Source: Candidatus Helarchaeota archaeon
GTDB lineage: Archaea; Asgardarchaeota; Lokiarchaeia; Helarchaeales; JABXJV01
Reading direction: 5' to 3'
DNA: 10,280 nucleotides
Assembly (NCBI GenBank): GCA_013375355.1
Contig: JABXJV010000355.1
Span: 1-10,280 of the forward strand
The position numbers and the translations under genes were made by a program. This document shows positions 1 through 6,793 of the stretch, in pieces (position 1 is the stretch's first letter; each line of letters opens with the position of its first letter). The notes under the pieces were generated by a model. It ran no database searches and was not told where the DNA came from. It saw only the letters and a program-made list of their open reading frames with translations.

Positions 1-56
1 AATTAAGCAAAGCAACAATAAATAAATAATGATTTCTATCCTTTATCTTTTTTTAT

Positions 57-1352
57 TTATATTTTCTTTGGAGGCATAATTTTTCCTTTAAGAATCGGAT
101 CGTTTGTCATTTCCATCCAATCATAGAGTTTCTTTCGTAATTCTTTGGCAACATTATCATAAGCAGGTTCATTAATTACATTCGTAATTTCATTAGGATC
201 CTTTCTAAGATCATACAATTCTTCATCCAATCTAGGCTTTTCATAGATTTCTTTCATTATTTTATCAACTAATTTCCCAGTTCGAAGTTGGTAAACCATA
301 TCTGCAGGTACCTCAAATGCAGTTTCACACTTTTCAAAATTACGAATATACTTATAATTCTCAGTCCGAATTCCCCGCATCGGATCGTAAGTATCATGCC
401 AGGTTTTTTCAACAAATATCTCTTTTCGAAATATCTTATTTTCATTTTTTAGAACGGAAAGGAAACTTTTTCCAGTAATATTTTTTGGTATATCCCCACC
501 AATAAAATCAAGTATAGTTGGAAGTAAGTCAATATTACTCATCATACTTTCGATAACTTTTCCTCCAGAAAACAAATTTGAATTAGGAAGAGACATTATG
601 AGAGCAGTTTTTATTCCAGGATCGTATAATGTACATTTTGCTCTTGGAAAAGGAATTCCATGATCCGTAGTAAAAATAAACAACGTATTATTTTTCATTC
701 CATATACTTCTAAGCAATTTATTATTTTACCAATCATCTTATCCACAGAATGTATAGAACCATAAAATTCAGCAAAATCTTTTCTAACTTCGACGTGATC
801 TGGTAGAAATGGGGGTATTTTAACGTTTTTAGGATCATCAGGGACCCCAAATGGTTCGAATGGAATGTGAACTTCAAATGTTCCTATGCAGGCATAAAAT
901 GGATTTTCGTCATCCTTATACTTTAATAAAAATTTTGGAATTTTATCAATTTTATTCTTTGTTTCATACCCCAGAGTACTTTTAATGTCACGAAACCTCT
1001 TACTTTCATGTTGAAGTCCAATTAAATGAGCTGTATATCCATTTTCTTTTAAATACATTGGTAAGGTTTTATTAGTCTTTGGTAAAGTCCAGTTGTAAAT
1101 ATATTTTGGACCAGGATTAGCTAATCCCATAAGCCCATTTTGATGTGGATATAACGATGTCTGAATACTACCTCGACTAGGGCTACATTGAGGTGCTGTA
1201 CAAAAATAATTTGTAAATCTTACGCCTTCTTCTGCCAATCTGTTTAAATTAGGTGTATTTAGCGAATTCGGAATTTGAGGGGAGTCGTAACATCCTACAA
1301 GTTGCCCTTGGTCATGGGTTATAAATAAAATAATGTTAGGTTTCGTTACCAT
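57..1352 (-). CDS. SGSH-like sulfatase (N-sulfoglucosamine sulfohydrolase-type), cytoplasmic
   Basis: Formylglycine-dependent sulfatase that would hydrolyse a sulfate ester or N-sulfate on a sugar. Numbered from the ATG at 1352 (431 aa), the core C56-S-P-S-R60 is the Cys-type modification motif; C56 would become formylglycine. Several stretches closely resemble human heparan N-sulfatase (SGSH) as I remember it: CSPSR followed by YPHQNGLMGL, then FTTDHGIPFP (metal pair D230-H231), IDLLPTILDF, MRGIRTENYKYIRN, and near the C-terminus ELYDLRKDPNEITN. The N-terminal metal site reads T-H13-D14-Q instead of the common D-D. There is no signal peptide, so it is probably cytosolic. An in-frame TTG nine bases upstream could add three residues; I prefer the ATG, with a TATA-like box about 50 bp upstream. 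No sulfatase-maturing enzyme is visible nearby. The sulfatase fold is near certain; the exact substrate is inferred. Confidence 0.93.
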   Translation of the reverse strand: MVTKPNIILFITHDQGQLVGCYDSPQIPNSLNTPNLNRLAEEGVRFTNYFCTAPQCSPSRGSIQTSLYPHQNGLMGLANPGPKYIYNWTLPKTNKTLPMYLKENGYTAHLIGLQHESKRFRDIKSTLGYETKNKIDKIPKFLLKYKDDENPFYACIGTFEVHIPFEPFGVPDDPKNVKIPPFLPDHVEVRKDFAEFYGSIHSVDKMIGKIINCLEVYGMKNNTLFIFTTDHGIPFPRAKCTLYDPGIKTALIMSLPNSNLFSGGKVIESMMSNIDLLPTILDFIGGDIPKNITGKSFLSVLKNENKIFRKEIFVEKTWHDTYDPMRGIRTENYKYIRNFEKCETAFEVPADMVYQLRTGKLVDKIMKEIYEKPRLDEELYDLRKDPNEITNVINEPAYDNVAKELRKKLYDWMEMTNDPILKGKIMPPKKI

Positions 1353-1401
1353 ATTCAACAACTTTCTTTACTATTTCGATATGTGTAATTTATTCCCCAT
1401 A

Positions 1402-1410
1402 CTTTTATAA
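1402..1410 (-). promoter_or_regulatory. TATA-like box for the sulfatase gene
   Basis: On the minus strand the sequence reads TTATAAAAG. It lies about 50 bp upstream of the sulfatase ATG, which would give a leader of roughly 25 to 30 nt if transcription starts about 26 bp past the box centre, as is usual in archaea. Confidence 0.5.
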
Positions 1411-1412
1411 CT

Positions 1413-1446
1413 TTTCAGCACTCGACATTTCATGGAGAAGCTGAAA
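1413..1446. repeat. 7-bp inverted repeat upstream of the sulfatase promoter
   Basis: TTTCAGC at 1413-1419 is repeated in inverted form as GCTGAAA at 1440-1446, with a 20-nt spacer. It abuts the predicted sulfatase TATA box on its upstream side and lies just past the 3' end of the zincin-like gene. It could be an operator or part of a transcript end; chance is also possible at this length. Confidence 0.35.
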
Positions 1447-1471
1447 TCGAAATAGAAAAAGAGTAATTATG

Positions 1472-1975
1472 TTAGCTATAGTATGTTGTTGAACTTTTAT
1501 CGAAATTCTCGACTCTTTCTATTTTTAAATATTTTTGCATTTGATAATCAGGTGGTGCATAAATAATCTCGGGGAAATATGCACCTATTCCACGTGCAGC
1601 CATTACACGTGCAGGATGTGTCTCGTCAGTAATTACTTCTTTTGTAACATAATTGGTATATTGTCTGCAATCTCGTTCATTAAGAAAACCCAATGAATGG
1701 ATATATTCGTGAAGTAGATTATGATAAACATAAGCCAATACTATTTCATCATTCATTTCTTTCTTTGTCATTAATACTCTTAGAGCTGTAGAATTCATTA
1801 AGATCATAGTTCCGCCAGAAAAAAACATTCCACCTATAAAGCCCCTTCCTGAAATTCCCATTTCCACAAGTCCTAGACTTAATCCTGCGCGATGGCGATA
1901 TATTGTCTTCTCAACATCACGCTTAACTTTTTCAAATATGTCTGGCATTTCTTTCTTTAATTCGTCGAGATCCAT
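1472..1975 (-). CDS. Small HEXXH zincin-like putative metallopeptidase
   Basis: Putative zinc-dependent peptidase of 167 aa, counted from the ATG at 1975. Residues 89-93 form HEYIH, the HEXXH zinc-binding helix, and the helix continues as HEYIHSLGFLNE. This follows the metzincin spacing HEXXHxxGxx(H/D), but the third ligand position is Asn99, followed by Glu100. The preceding segment (GFIGGMFFSGGTMILMNS) resembles the beta-strand edge found before the active-site helix in zincins. A later THPARVMAARG segment contains His and Met residues that could line the site. There is no signal peptide or membrane segment. An in-frame TTG 33 bases upstream would add a Phe-rich extension; I prefer the ATG because GGTG lies 10 nt before it and a TATA-like box 36 bp before. 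The metal-binding helix is clear; peptidase activity is unproven. Confidence 0.75.
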   Translation of the reverse strand: MDLDELKKEMPDIFEKVKRDVEKTIYRHRAGLSLGLVEMGISGRGFIGGMFFSGGTMILMNSTALRVLMTKKEMNDEIVLAYVYHNLLHEYIHSLGFLNERDCRQYTNYVTKEVITDETHPARVMAARGIGAYFPEIIYAPPDYQMQKYLKIERVENFDKSSTTYYS

Positions 1976-2010
1976 AAATTCTTCACACCAATTAAATAAG
2001 AAAAACAAAA

Positions 2011-2019
2011 GTATTTATT
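2011..2019 (-). promoter_or_regulatory. TATA-like box for the zincin-like gene
   Basis: AATAAATAC on the minus strand, 36 to 44 bp upstream of the ATG at 1975. It predicts a short leader that still contains the GGTG ribosome binding site. Confidence 0.4.
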
Positions 2020-2073
2020 GACTCAGTTTACTGCAATTCAATTAAACATAACAGTTACAATAATTATCTATTA

Positions 2074-2083
2074 TTTTTAAAAG
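2074..2083 (+). promoter_or_regulatory. Possible TATA-like box for the basic-tailed orphan
   Basis: TTTTTAAAAG lies about 50 bp upstream of the TTG start at 2129. The 1976-2128 region is divergent and must hold promoters in both directions. This match is weak in such AT-rich sequence. Confidence 0.3.
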
Positions 2084-2128
2084 CATAATTTCTTAACATT
2101 GATTGAGTTCTACGCAAGGTGAGATTGT

Positions 2129-3418
2129 TTGCCACTAGAAATATACGATATAGATGAAATTAAGTTACGTTCGATTTCTGAAGTGTTTAAAGAGTTACCC
2201 CCCGAATATAAATTAAAAGATTATCTGCCAATTACTGAAAATTCATTACTGGGATTACGTATTGTGGAAGATTTCAGTGGATATGCAGAAATGAGTGAAT
2301 ATACGGGAGAATTTATTAGTCAGTTTTTGGATGCAAGGTTTAATGAGACTGTTAGTTTTTCTAAAGCTGCAAAAGAAGGTAAAATCCCTAAAGAAAGATT
2401 GGGGGAAACAGTAACATTTTGGGGTGTTCCCCCTGTTATGGCTATCAAGGGAGATATAAGTAGCTACTCTTCTAAAATGATATATGGACCAAGTAATGAC
2501 ATAACTTTTTGCGCAGTTTCAGACTTGACCAATGAGATTACATTTCTTTTTAATGTACACACAGAGGAAGGACTCTCTGAAGATTATTGGGTAATTTTTG
2601 CGGATGATGATCTCTTCAATCGACGCCATATGAAATTAGGTTATAGATTAAAAGAAATACCCAAAAAAATAGAAGGTTTAGGACCAGCCGCGGATAAAAT
2701 TCGGGATATTATGACGGATATTCGGAATGAACGAACTCCACAGTGGAAAGATTCAAGCTATCACATCTGTCTTTTTTATTTAACAGGGGCTGCAACTATG
2801 GGCATGGAATTATCTTCATATAATGCTTTAGCGGAAATCTGGGATGGTGTCAATGCAGTAAGATATTATGGTATGAAAAACCAGATATTTACATACGAAC
2901 CATGGCCTCCAATACTAAACATCATGTTTGGACTAGATAGAGGAATGTGGACTCAGAAATTAACACGAATGCTAACAGATAATTTAATGTTTGTAAATTA
3001 TATAGAAAAAGAAACAATAGAATATTTTAAAAAGCACTATTACGATTCTTACGAATATTTTGTAAAGCTAATCTCTTACCAGCTTCATCAAGGAATACCT
3101 TTACCGTACCAAACTATGGGATGTATTCCTCCTAAGTATAATAGTGAAAAAGGAGTTTGGGAGGAAATTAAATTTCAATATCCTGAGGGAAAAAGAATTA
3201 ATTTAATGGAAGATTGTGGTCTATCATTTGAAGAAGCAATCGGAGGGGTTCTTTTAGATATAGATCATAATTTTAGAGGGAAGGTATCCCGGGAAAATAT
3301 AATTTCATTAGGACACGGTTTGAAGACAAAATATTTGAGACCATTGGCAGTTAAGAAGAAAAAAATAAAGAAAGTAAAAAAAATCAGAAAAGTTAGAAGA
3401 GTAATCAGAAATATTTGA
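2129..3418 (+). CDS. Unrecognised protein with Lys/Arg-rich triplet tail
   Basis: I do not recognise this 429-aa protein. It starts at TTG, supported by GGTGA at 2118-2122, six bases upstream; the next in-frame Met is at residue 55. The body (1-400) looks like a soluble mixed alpha/beta fold, rich in aromatic residues (for example FTYEPWPP near 254-261), with no signal peptide or clear membrane helix. The last part is striking: residues 409-427 hold 13 Lys/Arg, arranged as basic-basic-aliphatic triplets (KKI413, KKV416, KKI419, RKV422, RRV425). Such a tail could bind nucleic acid or the acidic membrane surface; this is inference. It has its own divergent promoter region and is probably monocistronic, because a T-run, a palindrome and a new TATA box follow it. 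No catalytic motif could be assigned. Confidence 0.85.
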   Translation: MPLEIYDIDEIKLRSISEVFKELPPEYKLKDYLPITENSLLGLRIVEDFSGYAEMSEYTGEFISQFLDARFNETVSFSKAAKEGKIPKERLGETVTFWGVPPVMAIKGDISSYSSKMIYGPSNDITFCAVSDLTNEITFLFNVHTEEGLSEDYWVIFADDDLFNRRHMKLGYRLKEIPKKIEGLGPAADKIRDIMTDIRNERTPQWKDSSYHICLFYLTGAATMGMELSSYNALAEIWDGVNAVRYYGMKNQIFTYEPWPPILNIMFGLDRGMWTQKLTRMLTDNLMFVNYIEKETIEYFKKHYYDSYEYFVKLISYQLHQGIPLPYQTMGCIPPKYNSEKGVWEEIKFQYPEGKRINLMEDCGLSFEEAIGGVLLDIDHNFRGKVSRENIISLGHGLKTKYLRPLAVKKKKIKKVKKIRKVRRVIRNI

Positions 3419-3432
3419 CTTTTTAATTAAAA

Positions 3433-3450
3433 TTTGTATCGAAATACAAA
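3433..3450. repeat. Perfect palindrome abutting the GNAT TATA box
   Basis: TTTGTAT and ATACAAA are perfect inverted arms of 7 bp around a CGAA centre. The element lies 15 bp after the stop of the upstream gene and ends two bases before the TATA-like box of the acetyltransferase gene. It could be an operator overlapping the TFB-contact side of the promoter, or a small hairpin at the end of the upstream transcript. Confidence 0.55.
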
Positions 3451-3451
3451 C

Positions 3452-3459
3452 TTATATAT
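3452..3459 (+). promoter_or_regulatory. TATA-like box for the acetyltransferase gene
   Basis: TTATATAT, about 60 bp upstream of the ATG at 3519, predicting a leader of roughly 35 to 40 nt that contains the GGAAGGA ribosome binding site. It directly follows the palindrome at 3433-3450. Confidence 0.5.
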
Positions 3460-3518
3460 GTTATTTAATATAGAAAATGATATAACTAAATAAAAATTAA
3501 ATAAAGGAAGGAATAAAA

Positions 3519-4010
3519 ATGACTATAACAATAAGACGCTTCAAGAAAGTTGATATAGAAGATGCCAAGAATTTAATGGTACAACTTTGTGAAATAACTG
3601 GTGCTGAATTTAACGAAGAAAGGTGGCTTTGGGGTATTAAGATGCGCCTATATGACGCATTAAAGAAAAATGGTATGTTAGTTGCAAGTGAAGATGGAAA
3701 AATCTCCGGTCTGCTACTTGCAGATATTAATATCGATCCCACCGGTGTAAGTACTGGATATATTCGATCTGTAATTGTAGGAGCAGATTTTAGGAAAAAG
3801 GGAATAGGAAAGAAACTTGTTTCTGAAGCAATTAATTATCTCAAAAATATGGATGTTGACACGATTCTAATTAATGTAAGAGGAACCACTGAACATGCTA
3901 TGAAATTATACGAAGGCTTAGGATTTCGAGAATTGTATCGCGTAATGGAATACCCCTTACCAAAGAAAAAAATCGAAAATATGAAGCTTCCAGACCCCTA
4001 TAATCCATGA
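3519..4010 (+). CDS. GNAT-family N-acetyltransferase
   Basis: Transfers an acetyl group from acetyl-CoA to an amine; the acceptor cannot be told from sequence. The 163-aa length is normal for a single GNAT domain. The acetyl-CoA pyrophosphate loop is R92-K-K-G95-I-G97-K, after the strand YIRSVIVGADF and followed by the helix KKLVSEAINYL. The C-terminal signature AMKLYEGLGF (127-136) with the final strand RVMEYPL completes the fold. The N-terminus (TITIRRFKKVDIEDAKNLM) is the usual first strand and helix. The ATG start is supported by GGAAGGA at 3506-3512. It appears to be transcribed alone from its own TATA box, with a perfect palindrome just upstream that may be an operator. It could be a protein N-terminal, small-molecule or aminoglycoside-type acetyltransferase; no feature decides. 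Confidence 0.92.
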   Translation: MTITIRRFKKVDIEDAKNLMVQLCEITGAEFNEERWLWGIKMRLYDALKKNGMLVASEDGKISGLLLADINIDPTGVSTGYIRSVIVGADFRKKGIGKKLVSEAINYLKNMDVDTILINVRGTTEHAMKLYEGLGFRELYRVMEYPLPKKKIENMKLPDPYNP

Positions 4011-4062
4011 TTTTTCTTATTTATTTTAAAACTTATTTCCTTTTAACAATTGGTTCTTATTG

Positions 4063-5040
4063 ATGCCAAAACTTTATAAAATCACTAAAAATCTTTTTAT
4101 TTTAACCCCTTCTTCGAATATATACAGTTCTGCAAACGTTAATTTCTTGATTGATAAAAAAATCACACTTATTGATGCTGGAACGAATAACGACCCAGGA
4201 CCTAGAAATATTAAAAAGATTTTACACTCATTAGGAGTATCTCCTCGAATTGAATCAATTATAATAACCCATTCTCACGTCGATCACTTTACAGGTGCAA
4301 AAAATCTAAAAAAAGCTTTTAATTCTCAAATTTTTGCACATTATCTTACAGAAAAAGCTATTAAACAATATAGTGACTTTCGAAATTTAGGTAGCTTTGA
4401 ATATTGGGAGTTTATAGAAAAAACATTTCCAATTGTTCGAAAGACTCACTTTATTAAATATCTGATTAGTTTCATTTATAGGCGTTCATTTGGGAATTTT
4501 GAGGAGTTTCAATTAGATCGAAAGTTAAAAGAAGGTGACAGAATAAATTTAGGTGAATTTAGTTTCGAAGTAATCTTTACACCGGGACATAGCCCTGATT
4601 CTATTTGTTTATATGAACCTAATAAAAAGATACTATTTTCTGGCGACATGGTACCTTATACACCTTACATTCATACTTCAATTTCGGATTTCAGAAGTTC
4701 TATAAAGAAATTAATTAATTTAGACGCAAAATTAGCAATTCGAGGTCACGGACGTCCCCAAATTTGGCAAGAAGAGAAGAAGAAATATAGACAATTTTTG
4801 AAAGATATGGATATTGCAAAACGTAGAATTCTTAAGATATTAAAATTAAAAGGACCACAAACTGCACATAAGATGGCTAATAGTGTATTTCAAAGAACTC
4901 ATCTAATTCATAAAACTATTTATACAAATCTAATGAGAGTCTCTGTATTCTGGATCCTAAAATATTTGGAAGAATTAGAATTAGAAGGAAAAATTAAAAG
5001 TCAGCTAATTAAAAATAAACTAATTTTTTCTTTAAAGTAA
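4063..5040 (+). CDS. MBL-fold metallo-hydrolase with C-terminal helical/winged-helix region
   Basis: Metallo-beta-lactamase superfamily hydrolase of 325 aa, counted from the ATG at 4063. Metal ligands are all visible: H70-S-H72-V-D74-H75, H176 in TPGHS, D195 in FSGD, and H229 in RGHG. A two-metal centre is therefore expected. The order matches the glyoxalase II/LACTB2-like branch, and residues from about 250 to the end (repeated helices, then LEELELEGKIKSQ) resemble the winged-helix region that follows the MBL domain in LACTB2-like proteins. Between the first motifs and H176 is a basic, aromatic insert (about 105-150). Substrate unknown: thioester, ester or RNA hydrolysis are all possible for this branch. 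An in-frame TTG directly precedes the ATG. No Shine-Dalgarno is seen; a TATA-like stretch at 4021-4031 suggests a very short leader. Confidence 0.93.
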   Translation: MPKLYKITKNLFILTPSSNIYSSANVNFLIDKKITLIDAGTNNDPGPRNIKKILHSLGVSPRIESIIITHSHVDHFTGAKNLKKAFNSQIFAHYLTEKAIKQYSDFRNLGSFEYWEFIEKTFPIVRKTHFIKYLISFIYRRSFGNFEEFQLDRKLKEGDRINLGEFSFEVIFTPGHSPDSICLYEPNKKILFSGDMVPYTPYIHTSISDFRSSIKKLINLDAKLAIRGHGRPQIWQEEKKKYRQFLKDMDIAKRRILKILKLKGPQTAHKMANSVFQRTHLIHKTIYTNLMRVSVFWILKYLEELELEGKIKSQLIKNKLIFSLK

Positions 5041-5136
5041 ATATTCTTTCAACAAAATATATTAAACCTTTAAATTCGCCCATTAATAATTAAAATTTAA
5101 GGTGTTAAAATGGAATTTAATTTAGATTGCACGAAT

Positions 5137-5784
5137 TTAATAAAGATCTTTTAAATCGGAAGTTCCAAACTCGAGTAAGTTTCGGAGTTTTTTCACTTTT
5201 TCTTCGAGTTCAGTAATAGCAGTTTCTAATGTAAGGTATGACTCTCCGAAATTCAGATCTGCTGGATCTAGGTCATCTTTAATACCTTTTAATTCGTCTA
5301 AAAATGTAGAATTGTGATGAATACGCTCTTCGATTTTGGAGATATAATCTTCGTTTACCAATTCAGAGCAAGCTCCAATTGTTTCAGCATCACCTGTTAA
5401 AAATTCTGAATATTTATTATTTTTCTCGATTAGTTCTGGATCCCACAAATCTAACAACCGGTCCTCTTTTTGTAATTCATAGACGATTTCAGCACTATAC
5501 ATATTTTCTCCTATAAACCGTAGTCCAAGCTCTCCAGTTATTAACATATCAGCTTGTCTATCATAAACTACAGCAAATTTTTTTTGATATTCCAAATCAC
5601 CATCGTTTATGTTTATAATTTTGGCAAAAATAGTAAAATTTCCACAGCTATATATCTCACCACGCTCCATACTATCTGCTAATAGTTTGATGAGTTTTTC
5701 TTTATCATAATCTTGAGTTTCTGGTATTTCGCCATCGAATTCCATGAAAAATTCATCCAAGCCATCTTTTATTGTCTGGGGCAC
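5137..5784 (-). CDS. Unrecognised acidic protein with C-terminal coiled-coil helices
   Basis: No family recognised. The 215-aa product starts at GTG (5784) and is strongly acidic. Residues 1-41 contain helical acidic segments. Residues 42-105 look beta-rich (for example NFTIFAKIIN, KKFAVVYDRQADMLITG, GLRFIGENMYSAEIVYEL). Residues 145-205 are predicted helical with coiled-coil character (ETAITELEEKVKKLRNLLEF). There is no signal peptide, membrane helix or cysteine-rich site; C47 and C139 are the only cysteines. No clear ribosome binding site precedes the GTG; a TATA-like TTTATAAAAT at 5798-5807 is so close that a leaderless or internally starting transcript would result. It faces away from the MerR regulator across a shared 150-bp region, so it is a candidate target of that regulator. 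Function is unknown. Confidence 0.8.
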   Translation of the reverse strand: MPQTIKDGLDEFFMEFDGEIPETQDYDKEKLIKLLADSMERGEIYSCGNFTIFAKIININDGDLEYQKKFAVVYDRQADMLITGELGLRFIGENMYSAEIVYELQKEDRLLDLWDPELIEKNNKYSEFLTGDAETIGACSELVNEDYISKIEERIHHNSTFLDELKGIKDDLDPADLNFGESYLTLETAITELEEKVKKLRNLLEFGTSDLKDLY

Positions 5785-5835
5785 TCTTTAATAGTCGTTT
5801 ATAAAATTCTTTTCATAATACGTAATTAACTGATT

Positions 5836-5858
5836 ACCTATAAGGTGTTATTATAGGT
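5836..5858. repeat. 8-bp inverted repeat in a divergent promoter region (candidate operator)
   Basis: ACCTATAA at 5836-5843 and TTATAGGT at 5851-5858 are perfect inverted arms separated by 7 nt. The element sits between the divergent starts of the acidic orphan (5784) and the MerR-type regulator (5936), about 50 bp from each predicted promoter. This is a plausible autoregulatory site for the adjacent regulator. Confidence 0.5.
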
Positions 5859-5905
5859 TTTGTTTAAGAATTTCAAACTTGAACCTAGGGAAAATTGCTG
5901 TGATT

Positions 5906-5914
5906 TTTATATTA
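5906..5914 (+). promoter_or_regulatory. TATA-like box predicting a leaderless MerR transcript
   Basis: TTTATATTA is centred about 26 bp upstream of the ATG at 5936, the usual archaeal distance from TATA box to transcription start. The predicted start falls on the ATG itself, and no Shine-Dalgarno precedes it. Confidence 0.5.
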
Positions 5915-5935
5915 AAATCGTAATATTTTTAGTTG

Positions 5936-6766
5936 ATGTCATCCGAGCAAATTCCCATAGGTAGATTTTCACAAATTACGAGACTTACACAAAAGGCTTT
6001 GAGAATTTATGATGATCGAAGAATTTTAATTCCAGCGGTAAAGGATCCCATGACGGGTTATCGTTATTATTCCTCATCACAAATTGAGAGAGCATTAAAA
6101 ATTAAGTATTTAATCGAAATGGGGTTTAGCCTGACTGAAATTAATAAACTATTAATGGCAATGGAAACGACTAATCATGAGCTGATTAAACAAATGTTCT
6201 CTGAGAAATTATCAGATGTTAAGCAAGAAATTAGCAGATTAAAGAAAATTGAGGAGATTTTGCTCGAAAATACATCAATTGAGGTTTTATTTTTGAGCAC
6301 TAGTGAACCAGTTATTAAAAAAGTCTCTAAAATGAGAGTAATCAGTAAAAGAGAAAAAGGACCATACGGTAAGACTATAAATAGATTAATAGGTGAAATA
6401 ATGGGACAAATTTTTAAACCAGATAATCAAAGAGAACGGGTAACCATTGTTGGGCCACCAATGTATATATGTCATGACAAAGGCTACAATGATGTAGATG
6501 CAGATATTGAAATTGCTGTTCCAATCACTGGAAGAATCAATGTTGAAAAGGATTTTGAAGTGAAATACTTGCCAAGTGGAAAAGTAGTTTCGACAATTCA
6601 TACTGGGTCTTACAGTAATTTAGGAGAAGCATATACCCGACTTTTTGAATATGCCAGAAAAAATGGTTTAAAAATCGGTGGACTTACAAGAGAAATTTAT
6701 CTTACAAATCCAAAGGAAAAACCCGAAAATGAATTATTGACCGAGATCCAACTCCCGATAGACTAA
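5936..6766 (+). CDS. MerR-family transcription regulator with GyrI-like effector domain (BmrR-like)
   Basis: Ligand-responsive DNA-binding regulator of 276 aa, almost exactly the length of Bacillus BmrR. The N-terminal part (about 6-75) is a MerR winged helix: IGRFSQITRLTQKALRIYDD, then the wing signature DPMTGYRYYS, then the second helix pair ending GFSLTEINKLL. A dimerisation coiled coil follows (about 85-112, SDVKQEISRLKKIEEILLE). From about 130 to the end is a GyrI-like small-molecule pocket, seen in DADIEIAVPI, IHTGSYSNLGEAYTRLFEYARKNGL, TREIYLTNP and ELLTEIQLPI. E253 in REIYL matches the acidic residue that binds cationic ligands in BmrR. An in-frame TTG precedes the ATG. It probably senses a hydrophobic or cationic compound. 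Likely targets are itself and the divergent acidic orphan. A T-run follows the stop. Confidence 0.93.
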   Translation: MSSEQIPIGRFSQITRLTQKALRIYDDRRILIPAVKDPMTGYRYYSSSQIERALKIKYLIEMGFSLTEINKLLMAMETTNHELIKQMFSEKLSDVKQEISRLKKIEEILLENTSIEVLFLSTSEPVIKKVSKMRVISKREKGPYGKTINRLIGEIMGQIFKPDNQRERVTIVGPPMYICHDKGYNDVDADIEIAVPITGRINVEKDFEVKYLPSGKVVSTIHTGSYSNLGEAYTRLFEYARKNGLKIGGLTREIYLTNPKEKPENELLTEIQLPID

Positions 6767-6774
6767 TTTTTTTT
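6767..6774 (+). terminator. T8 run, probable archaeal terminator of the regulator gene
   Basis: Eight consecutive T residues directly follow the stop codon of the MerR-type gene. Archaeal RNA polymerase commonly terminates at such T-runs without a hairpin, and the next gene is convergent. Confidence 0.5.
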
Positions 6775-6793
6775 CACTTTAATTTTCCCAAAC

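Noticed and set aside
1..56. Search for a gene or element at the left edge
   Set aside because: Only AT-rich sequence downstream of the sulfatase stop is present; no frame or hairpin could be supported.
3497..3742. Antisense open frame across the acetyltransferase gene, and similar opposite-strand frames at 6386-6601, 7075-7266, 7948-8235 and 9721-9930
   Set aside because: Each lies inside a well-supported gene on the other strand, gives low-complexity or family-less protein, and lacks its own start signals.
5110..5154. Fourteen-codon frame beginning ATG GAA TTT, with GGTG at 5101-5104 as a possible ribosome binding site
   Set aside because: The start region looks gene-like, but the frame is very short and overlaps the 3' end of the convergent acidic orphan. 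It could be the remnant of a lost gene, but nothing after the stop supports this.
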